Assembly: GCA_903853285.1 (NCBI GenBank)
Contig: CAINTF010000195.1
Coordinates: 1-5,811 of the forward strand
DNA from: an uncultured Acidimicrobium sp.
GTDB lineage: Bacteria > Actinomycetota > Acidimicrobiia > Acidimicrobiales > Ilumatobacteraceae
DNA length: 5,811 nucleotides
Direction: 5' to 3'
Shown: piece by piece, positions 1 to 5,395 of the stretch
How the letters are laid out: the number at the start of each line of letters is the position of its first letter
Numbering within the stretch: the stretch's first letter is position 1
Translations under genes and position numbers: made by a program
Notes under the pieces: generated by a model
What the model saw: only the letters and a program-made list of their open reading frames with translations
Told to the model about the DNA's origin: nothing
Databases searched by the model: none

Positions 1-290
1 AGGATTTTGTGACCATGCCCGACCAAAGCGAACTAGACAACATGCAATCGATCACTTGTCCGGTGGGTCTGGGTGATGCTGTGGCCTTCCACTATCGAAC
101 CCTGCACGCAGCCCCGGGAACACTGGGCCCAGAAGTCAACCTCAGGCGTGCAGTCAGCTTTCGCTACGTAGGCGACGATGCAGTATTTGCTTCACGCCCG
201 TGGCGCACCTCGCCACCACTTGAAGGCAATGGCCTATCGTTTGGCGATCAATTGAATGATCCGCGATTCCCTATCGTTGCAACTCGCTAG
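1..290 (+). CDS. Phytanoyl-CoA dioxygenase (PhyH) family protein, C-terminal part only
   Basis: This is the end of a gene that enters from the left edge. The reading frame is already open at base 3 (Asp-Phe-Val-Thr-Met) and closes with TAG at 288-290, leaving about 95 codons. The text resembles the last third of the PhyH family of Fe(II)/2-oxoglutarate dioxygenases. GDAVAFHYRTLHAAPG carries the likely distal iron-binding His (in TLHAAPG). It is followed by RRAVSFRYVGDDAVF, whose Arg would contact 2-oxoglutarate, then by SRPWRTSPP and a DPRFPIV tail. The proximal HxD iron motif must lie upstream, outside the window. Members hydroxylate many different small molecules, so the substrate cannot be named. 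An in-frame GTG at 9 and ATG at 15 are unlikely to be the real start, because they would remove half of the double-stranded beta-helix. The gene converges with the desaturase gene, 10 bp away. Confidence 0.8.
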   Translation, partial: DFVTMPDQSELDNMQSITCPVGLGDAVAFHYRTLHAAPGTLGPEVNLRRAVSFRYVGDDAVFASRPWRTSPPLEGNGLSFGDQLNDPRFPIVATR

Positions 291-300
291 AACTTGAGCC

Positions 301-1218
301 CTACACGCCTTCGCGTAGCGGTGTCCCCATCGGTTTGAACGAAAACCTGCGGAACACTTCGGCGTAGCCACCTTCATACAACAACCCGGCCTCGCGAGCA
401 CGCTCTACTGCGTTGACGCGCGTCGATAAGTTTGGCACTTCGTACCACGCAACTCCCGGCTGTTCGTGGTGGGCGATATGCAAATTATTGTTCAGCATGA
501 GCAGGCTCATAAATGGCCCTGCCATCACCATTGCGGTTCGCGTCTCTTCCCCAGCCTGATATTTGTGTTCTGGAAATGGACGAATCGCATTGAGGATTCG
601 CCCTCCATACGTAGTGCCAAGTGCAAATTGCCAGAGCGGCATCCCTGCAACCGAATGAACTAAATAGATAACGGCCACTAAACCGACGACATGAACTGCC
701 ATAGCAAACCAAGCCTGCTTATCGCCTCGAAGCATCAGACGAATTTGGGACCACAGGTATGTCACTGTGCTCACAATCGTCCATACAAACATGCGAAACA
801 GAATGGTGCGATTCGCCCAGTAGGCAGCCCTACGAATTGGACCCGCACTCTCCCACGCCTCTGGCGACACGTAATAACTTTCGTTATCTAGTCCAGGGTG
901 CGTGAGATCGGACTCATGGTGTTCAAGGTGATCCTTCTTGAAAGAGAAATAGGGGATCCACAGCGTGACAGGAATCGATCCAATTGCATCGTTGATCCAT
1001 CTGCGACGGAACGGATGTCCATGGATTGTTTCGTGCTGCATGCTCAGGTGCCACGCACCGAGCACACTCAGGAACGGAATAGTCAACCAAGGCGTCAATA
1101 CTTCGCGACGCATCACAGTGAGAATCGTGAGCCCATAAACCGCGACGATAACGGCGAGCGTACGCCACTCACCTCGCCCATTGAGGGCTGATTTTTGCGA
1201 AGGAGGGGCTTGAGACAC
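301..1218 (-). CDS. Membrane fatty-acid desaturase superfamily protein
   Basis: A 305-residue protein with the three histidine boxes of the membrane di-iron desaturase/hydroxylase superfamily: HETIHGH (His62, 66, 68), HLEHH (97-101) and HIAHH (247-251), the last preceded by Asn residues. Hydrophobic stretches near 21-37, 43-59, 142-157, 171-190 and 229-243 fit an integral membrane enzyme with its His boxes on the cytoplasmic face. Such enzymes use O2 and an electron donor to desaturate or hydroxylate a lipid chain. Fatty acyl, carotenoid or other substrates are all possible, and none can be assigned here. The only usable upstream start in frame is GTG at 1218, since an in-frame TAG lies at 1228-1230. 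An ATG at 1224-1226 is in another frame. TAGAAT lies exactly six bases before the GTG, which suggests a leaderless transcript. The gene is divergent from the YeiH-like gene and ends at TAG (301-303), 10 bp from the PhyH-like gene. Confidence 0.88.
   Translation of the reverse strand: MSQAPPSQKSALNGRGEWRTLAVIVAVYGLTILTVMRREVLTPWLTIPFLSVLGAWHLSMQHETIHGHPFRRRWINDAIGSIPVTLWIPYFSFKKDHLEHHESDLTHPGLDNESYYVSPEAWESAGPIRRAAYWANRTILFRMFVWTIVSTVTYLWSQIRLMLRGDKQAWFAMAVHVVGLVAVIYLVHSVAGMPLWQFALGTTYGGRILNAIRPFPEHKYQAGEETRTAMVMAGPFMSLLMLNNNLHIAHHEQPGVAWYEVPNLSTRVNAVERAREAGLLYEGGYAEVFRRFSFKPMGTPLREGV
305..314 (-). terminator. Possible hairpin at the 3' end of the desaturase gene (stem extends over 301-318)
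   Basis: Read on the minus strand, bases 318 to 301 (CTACGCGAAGGCGTGTAG) can fold into a 7-bp stem with one G-U pair and an AAGG loop. It includes the desaturase stop codon. On the plus strand the same position is an A-C mismatch, so the fold favours the minus-strand transcript. No U-tract follows, so it is not a classical intrinsic terminator and may be chance. Confidence 0.22.
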
Positions 1219-1224
1219 GCTTTC

Positions 1225-1230
1225 ATTCTA
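1225..1230 (-). promoter_or_regulatory. -10 element (TAGAAT) of the desaturase gene, leaderless type
   Basis: On the minus strand the order is TAGAAT, GAAAGC, GTG. The hexamer matches TANNNT at -12 to -7 relative to the start codon, which is the spacing known for leaderless transcripts in actinobacteria. It matches the TATAAT consensus at five of six positions. No convincing -35 is seen at 16-18 bp, and there is no Shine-Dalgarno sequence. It shares bases 1229-1230 with the opposing -10 element. Confidence 0.6.
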
Positions 1231-1234
1231 CAAT
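1229..1234 (+). promoter_or_regulatory. -10 element (TACAAT) of the YeiH-like gene, leaderless type
   Basis: On the plus strand the order is TACAAT, GTGACC, GTG, with the last GTG at 1241. The hexamer matches TATAAT at five of six positions and places the expected transcription start on or next to the GTG at 1241. This favours 1241 over the GTG at 1235 as the translation start. A TTGAGA at 1210-1215 resembles a -35 box, but its 13-bp spacer is too short. The element overlaps the opposing TAGAAT by two bases. Confidence 0.6.
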
Positions 1235-1240
1235 GTGACC

Positions 1241-2248
1241 GTGTCCCAGCCAGTTGCTCTCGCCAAAACTTATGGCCCAGGAATCATGTTTGTAGGCGTA
1301 GTGACATTTGTCGGTTTTGTTATCCATTGGAATTTTGAAACCATTTCTCCTCTTGTCGCATCGCTGGTGTTGGGTGTACTTATTGGAAACATCATTTCGA
1401 TCCCAAAAATATTTATACCCGGACAGAAGTTTGCGGCAAAAAAGATCCTGCGCTTTGGCATCGTGCTTCTTGGCACACAACTAGCACTCAAGCAGGTCGT
1501 TGATCTCGGTGGCCGCGAATTAATCGTCGTTGTCGGTGTTGTTGCGCTCACATTCCTTGGCACATTGTGGCTTGGCCCACGTCTTGGAGTATCAAAATCA
1601 CTTTCGCTGCTCATCGCTACAGGATTTTCAATCTGTGGTGCTTCCGCCGTCGCGGCAATGGAGGGCGTAGTTGATGCTGACGAAGAAGAAGTCACTTATG
1701 CGATTGCGCTCGTGACACTGTGTGGAAGTTTGGCAATTGTGCTACTGCCGCTCTTACGCAACGTACTTGGTCTTTCAGATCCACAATTGTTTGGATCGTG
1801 GGTCGGGGCAAGCGTTCATGATGTGGCCCAAGTGATAGCCACTTCGTCCACTGGCGGAGAAACAGCGGTACATGCAGCAACTGTTGTCAAACTTTCTAGA
1901 GTCGTGCTGCTTGCCCCACTTGTCGCCAGCGTCAGCATCTGGGTCCGCCGCCCATCGAGTGGCCTTGTCGCCAAAGCAGACAAAAAACACGTCAGCATTG
2001 TTCCGATTTTCGTCATCGGTTTTCTTGTGATGATTGCCGTGCGCACAACCGGCGTGATTCCGGAAAACTGGCTAACTAAGCTCAAAACAATTGAACAAGT
2101 GTGTCTCGCAAGCGCGCTCGTTGGTCTGGGCTCTGATGTCCGTATTACCAGACTCGTCAAAGTTGGTGGCCGACCACTACTACTAGCGCTTATCAGTTGG
2201 TTTGGTATTGCAGTCGTTTCGCTTATTGGTGTCCGACTCGTTGCCTGA
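1241..2248 (+). CDS. YeiH/UPF0324 family membrane protein (putative sulfate exporter family)
   Basis: A polytopic membrane protein of 335 residues, the usual length for the YeiH/UPF0324 family (Pfam Cons_hypoth698). Recognisable family segments are LVLGVLIGN (about 43-51), KKILRFGIVLLGTQLAL (67-83), ATGFSICGASAVAAMEG (126-142), GSWVGASVHDVAQVIA (185-200), VKLSRVVLLAPLV (216-228) and a late ALVGLGSD segment (292-299). About ten hydrophobic spans alternate with short loops. The family is annotated as putative sulfate exporters, and some relatives sit near taurine or sulfonate degradation genes. Transport direction and substrate are not proven for most members. GTG at 1241 is chosen because a TACAAT box lies six bases upstream. 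GTG at 1235 would add two residues and is the alternative. An in-frame TGA at 1211-1213 blocks any longer form. The gene ends 16 bp from the convergent hutI stop. Confidence 0.88.
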   Translation: MSQPVALAKTYGPGIMFVGVVTFVGFVIHWNFETISPLVASLVLGVLIGNIISIPKIFIPGQKFAAKKILRFGIVLLGTQLALKQVVDLGGRELIVVVGVVALTFLGTLWLGPRLGVSKSLSLLIATGFSICGASAVAAMEGVVDADEEEVTYAIALVTLCGSLAIVLLPLLRNVLGLSDPQLFGSWVGASVHDVAQVIATSSTGGETAVHAATVVKLSRVVLLAPLVASVSIWVRRPSSGLVAKADKKHVSIVPIFVIGFLVMIAVRTTGVIPENWLTKLKTIEQVCLASALVGLGSDVRITRLVKVGGRPLLLALISWFGIAVVSLIGVRLVA

Positions 2249-2264
2249 AGATGAGAACTACAAA

Positions 2265-3446
2265 CTAGAGCGCGCCAACCACACACTTGCCGCCCCGCAC
2301 TACAGCGCGAGTTTGATTCACGCCTGGTCGGTATGCAAGATGAATGTGGCTTGGTGCGTCCATCACAACCAAGTCGGCTCGCGAGCCCGCACATAGGTTG
2401 CCAATGTCTGTGCGGCGCAATGCCTGGGCACCACCCTGCGTGGATGACCACAACGCCTGGTCTGGCGTCATTCCCATCAGGATCACCGCAAGCGACATTA
2501 CAAACGGCATCGAAGTGGTGTACGACGACCCCGGATTGCAGTCTGTAGCAAGAGCAATAGTCACTCCCTGTTCGATCATGTGGCGAGCGTGTGGAAATGG
2601 CGAGCGAGTGCACAACTCGGCTGCAGGCAACAATGTGGCCACAGTGGTTTTGTTTGCACTAGACAGGGCCTCAATGTCTTTTTCGGTGAGGTGTGTGCAG
2701 TGATCACACGATGCAACACCCAGTTCAACACCTAGCTGTACTCCACCACCTTTTTGCAACTGGTTTGCATGAATTCGAGTACCAAGGCCAGCTTTTGCAC
2801 CAGCCTTCAGGATCTCGCGTGACTGATCGACATCGAATGCGCCGCGATCACAAAATACGTCAATCCACTTTGCATGAGGCAAACAAGCATTCAACATTTC
2901 ACCTACAACGAGATCAACATAATCTTCCTGGTCAACATCAGTTGGATAGAGGTGTGCACCAAGAAATGTGGTTTCGGTGGTCACCGTGCGTGCAATTCGC
3001 ATTGAACGCTCTTCGTCCTTCACCGATAGTCCGTATCCAGACTTCACTTCAAGCGTCGTAGTACCCGAGCACAACGCTTCGTAAGCCAGATGCTGAGCGT
3101 TTAATGACAGCAATTCATCACTAGCCGCGCGTGTAGCCATCATGGTGCTCTGAATGCCGCCTGCCGCATATGGAAGGCCTTCCATGCGCGCTTCAAACTC
3201 TTGCGCCCTGTCGCCAGCAAACACGATGTGAGTGTGGCTGTCAACAAAGCCAGGGATGATTGCGCATCCGTCACAACCGATTGGTTGTGCTTCGGTGTAC
3301 TGATCAATCTGATCTTGTGGACCGCACCAAACAATCTTGCCGTCGTCATCGGCTACAAGGCCTGCATTGTTGATGATGCCAAGCGGACCGTTGCCAATCG
3401 CAGGGTCATTCGTAACAAGGTGACCAATGTTGTTGAGCGCGAGCAT
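2265..3446 (-). CDS. hutI: Imidazolonepropionase
   Basis: HutI (EC 3.5.2.7) is a cytoplasmic amidohydrolase that opens 4-imidazolone-5-propanoate to N-formimidoyl-L-glutamate, the third step of histidine breakdown. The 393-residue protein has the full family plan. GFVDSHTHIVFAGDR carries the metal ligands His71 and His73 and Arg80. EVKSGYGL (133-140) is a family signature. IHANQL carries metal ligand His226. DHCTHL (248-253) supplies the active-site His, and ATDCNPGSS carries metal ligand Asp302. Gln229 stands where Bacillus HutI has Glu, which I recall as normal variation in other HutI groups. The stretches HANQL, DHCTHL and SSYTTSMPF resemble actinobacterial HutI. The ATG at 3446 shares its A with the TAA of the upstream deformylase-like gene (TAATG), indicating translational coupling. 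No Shine-Dalgarno site is seen. It is the last gene of the hut operon in this window. Confidence 0.95.
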   Translation of the reverse strand: MLALNNIGHLVTNDPAIGNGPLGIINNAGLVADDDGKIVWCGPQDQIDQYTEAQPIGCDGCAIIPGFVDSHTHIVFAGDRAQEFEARMEGLPYAAGGIQSTMMATRAASDELLSLNAQHLAYEALCSGTTTLEVKSGYGLSVKDEERSMRIARTVTTETTFLGAHLYPTDVDQEDYVDLVVGEMLNACLPHAKWIDVFCDRGAFDVDQSREILKAGAKAGLGTRIHANQLQKGGGVQLGVELGVASCDHCTHLTEKDIEALSSANKTTVATLLPAAELCTRSPFPHARHMIEQGVTIALATDCNPGSSYTTSMPFVMSLAVILMGMTPDQALWSSTQGGAQALRRTDIGNLCAGSRADLVVMDAPSHIHLAYRPGVNQTRAVVRGGKCVVGAL

Positions 3447-3448
3447 TA
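3444..3448 (-). promoter_or_regulatory. TAATG stop/start overlap coupling the deformylase-like gene to hutI
   Basis: On the minus strand, bases 3448 to 3444 read TAATG. The TAA stop of the deformylase-like gene and the ATG of hutI share one A. The 20 bases before the ATG hold no purine-rich ribosome-binding site, so hutI translation probably depends on ribosomes finishing the upstream gene. This ties the output of the two proteins together. Confidence 0.6.
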
Positions 3449-4021
3449 TGAACCGTGCTTTGCGACGAGTGCCTTAGCGCGATCCACGAACGCATCGTGA
3501 TGAAAGAGATTAAATGAGTCCCATGTAGTCAAAGTTCCAGAGTCAATCACTTTGTCAAGAAACAACAGTCCGTCCAAGTGGTCAACTTCATGTTGAAACG
3601 TGCACGCTGTCAGACCAAGTATGTCCTTGTCGATCGGGTTGCCATCGCGGTCCCATGCGGTCAAGTGCAGTCTCGTATGGCGAGCAACTTGCCCACGAAT
3701 ACCCGGCACCGACAAACAGCCTTCCATGTTTTCAAACATGTCATCGTCGAGTGGTGTGAGCACTGGGTTGACCAAAATGGTTAGCGGTACGCGCGGCTTG
3801 TATGGGTAACGCGGATTGTTGTCAACCTCGACTGCGCAGATGCGCTGGTGGCGCAGCACCTGAGTTGCAGCAAGTCCTGCTCCATTTGCATGACGCATAG
3901 TCTCGATGAGGTCATCAATAAACGCTTGAGTCTCTGGCAAGGCAAGTTGCTCGCGAGTTACTTCTTTTGCCACCCACTTGAGTTCTGGGTGACCCACTGT
4001 TGCTATCGGTAATACGGCCAT
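3446..4021 (-). CDS. Peptide deformylase-family metalloenzyme in the hut operon (possible N-formylglutamate deformylase)
   Basis: A 191-residue protein with all three peptide deformylase motifs intact: GAGLAATQ (47-54), EGCLS (100-104, metal ligand Cys102) and QHEVDH (143-148, metal ligands His144 and His148, catalytic Glu145). Arg109, in SVPGIRG, lines up with the substrate-binding Arg97 of E. coli Def. The N-terminus (ATVGHPELKWVAKEV) is typical, so the ATG at 4021 is secure. The C-terminus runs about 35 residues past DKVIDSG. The family removes formyl groups from the N-terminal Met of new proteins (EC 3.5.1.88). Here the gene lies 5 bp after hutF and overlaps hutI by one base. The HutF product, N-formyl-L-glutamate, must be deformylated and no hutG is visible, so I infer a possible role in that step. 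A second housekeeping def elsewhere would support this. An ordinary Def placed in the operon is the alternative. The family assignment is firm and the substrate is not. Confidence 0.93.
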   Translation of the reverse strand: MAVLPIATVGHPELKWVAKEVTREQLALPETQAFIDDLIETMRHANGAGLAATQVLRHQRICAVEVDNNPRYPYKPRVPLTILVNPVLTPLDDDMFENMEGCLSVPGIRGQVARHTRLHLTAWDRDGNPIDKDILGLTACTFQHEVDHLDGLLFLDKVIDSGTLTTWDSFNLFHHDAFVDRAKALVAKHGS

Positions 4022-4026
4022 AAGGC

Positions 4027-5382
4027 TTACAGTGTAACGACTGCAGCAATTGCCCTTCCAAGTCCACCGACCACATCGGGCACGGCTAGATGTATGTGAT
4101 CCTGCACTATTTGACGCCCAGCGACCCAGACATCACGCACATCGGCTGGAGCCGCTGAATGAACAATATGGGCAGCAGCATTGGCGGCATCGAACGAAGC
4201 GAGTCGCACCGAGTCGAGCGACAGCGCGATGAAATCGGCGGGAGCGCCAACCCGAATTCCATGTTGCCCCCATCCAAGCGCAGTTGCACCGCCTGACGTT
4301 GCCGCAATGAGCAAACTTGCGGGCGTATGGGCGCCACGTTTACCGGACACGAGTCGCTCATCTGTTTCTACTGCGCGCGCTTCTTCGAACACGTCAATGA
4401 ATGCATTCGAATCCGTACCGAGCGATAACACTGCCCCACCAGCGCTCAACGAGCTCGCAGGACCAACGCCGTCGGCTAAATCGCGTTCTGTTGTTGGGCA
4501 CATACAGACACCACTGTGACTTGAACACAGCAGCTCGATGTCTGAAGTTGTCAAGTGGGTTGCGTGCACTGCGGTGAAGTGTCTTCCAAGCAGACCCGCA
4601 TCAGCCAATACCTGTGTTGGTGTCTTACCGGTGGCAGCAATGCACGCCGCATTCTCTGCCGGCTGCTCACTGACATGAACATGCACAACTTTGCCGTGAC
4701 GATTCGCAACTACTTCTTCTAACTCACTCGGATGCACTGCGCGCACACTGTGTGGAGCCATGCCGACTGTCCAGCCCGGACCGTGTTCACTACTGATATC
4801 GCCTTCACCGAGCGCATCGACTCTGTCAAGCCAATTGTCAATCGTGCCATCTGAAAAACGTTTCTGTTCAGCGAGTGGCTCGGGTTTGTCGAGAGCCGCA
4901 TGCAAGTAGGCAACGTCAAGCAAAGCCATGCGAATACCCGCACGTTGAGATGCTTCAACCATTGCAAGACCCATCTCGTTCGGGTTCGTATAACGCTTGC
5001 CATCTTGCTGATGATGGATGTAATGAAACTCGCCAACACCCGTAATGCCGCTCAATGCCATCTCGGCAAAAGTCATCGCTGCGAGTTCGCCATAAGTTTC
5101 TGGTGTTAAACGATTGGCAATCTCGTACATCGGAGTGCGCCACGACCAAAAATCTCCTGTGCCACCGTGAGTGCGTCCGCGCAATGCACGATGAAATGCA
5201 TGACTGTGTGCATTCACCAATCCGGGCAGCACAACTCCAGAGATGCGCACATCGGTTGCTTGCGCCTCCACACCATCTTCAACGCTCGTGATCACACCGT
5301 TGCTGACGCCAATACGTACATTGGCAACAGCAGACTCAGCGCCCCGCCAAGCCCACTGTGCATGAAAAGTTTGAGTAGCCAT
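4027..5382 (-). CDS. hutF: Formimidoylglutamate deiminase
   Basis: HutF (EC 3.5.3.13) is a cytoplasmic amidohydrolase that converts N-formimidoyl-L-glutamate to N-formyl-L-glutamate and ammonia. The 451-residue protein is the usual size. LVNAHSHAFHRALRGR carries metal ligands His59 and His61. GEFHYIHHQQDGKRY (117-131) is a HutF-type substrate-pocket segment. VHVHVSEQPAE holds likely metal ligand His236 and catalytic Glu239. VHATHL (272-277) supplies the active-site His, and LGTDSNAF carries metal ligand Asp324. The ATG at 5382 is chosen because ATQTFHAQWAWRG matches a HutF N-terminus and leaves a 13-bp gap after hutU. An ATG at 5457 would add 25 residues that only read through the hutU end in another frame. 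The 13-bp gap shows no clear Shine-Dalgarno site. HutF commits the cell to the five-step histidine route, which needs a deformylase to finish, and the next gene downstream is a deformylase-family protein. Confidence 0.94.
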   Translation of the reverse strand: MATQTFHAQWAWRGAESAVANVRIGVSNGVITSVEDGVEAQATDVRISGVVLPGLVNAHSHAFHRALRGRTHGGTGDFWSWRTPMYEIANRLTPETYGELAAMTFAEMALSGITGVGEFHYIHHQQDGKRYTNPNEMGLAMVEASQRAGIRMALLDVAYLHAALDKPEPLAEQKRFSDGTIDNWLDRVDALGEGDISSEHGPGWTVGMAPHSVRAVHPSELEEVVANRHGKVVHVHVSEQPAENAACIAATGKTPTQVLADAGLLGRHFTAVHATHLTTSDIELLCSSHSGVCMCPTTERDLADGVGPASSLSAGGAVLSLGTDSNAFIDVFEEARAVETDERLVSGKRGAHTPASLLIAATSGGATALGWGQHGIRVGAPADFIALSLDSVRLASFDAANAAAHIVHSAAPADVRDVWVAGRQIVQDHIHLAVPDVVGGLGRAIAAVVTL

Positions 5383-5395
5383 GGTCTGCAATCGC

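Noticed and set aside
9..17. GTG 9 or ATG 15 as the start of the first gene
   Set aside because: The frame is open to the left edge, and the visible part is only the C-terminal end of a PhyH-type domain, so the gene is cut by the window.
923..1191. Open frames of 80-97 codons on both strands inside the desaturase gene
   Set aside because: They are out-of-frame shadows of a gene with three intact histidine boxes, and they show no domain.
1201..1208. AGGAGGGG, a strong Shine-Dalgarno-like sequence on the plus strand
   Set aside because: It lies 26-32 bases before the possible YeiH-like starts, and no in-frame start codon follows at 5-10 bases. It is inside the desaturase coding sequence.
1210..1234. 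TTGAGA ... TACAAT as a full sigma-70 style -35/-10 promoter
   Set aside because: The spacer is only 13 bp, well below the 16-18 bp needed. Only the -10 part is kept.
1816..2613. A 265-codon open frame on the minus strand across the hutI/transporter junction
   Set aside because: It is antisense to the transporter and in the wrong frame of hutI. Its translation is rich in Ser, Thr, Arg and Cys with no recognisable domain.
4028..4036. TACACT on the minus strand just before the deformylase gene as an internal promoter
   Set aside because: It sits at -15 to -10 rather than -12 to -7, overlaps the hutF stop region, and has no -35 support. A chance match in an operon is more likely.
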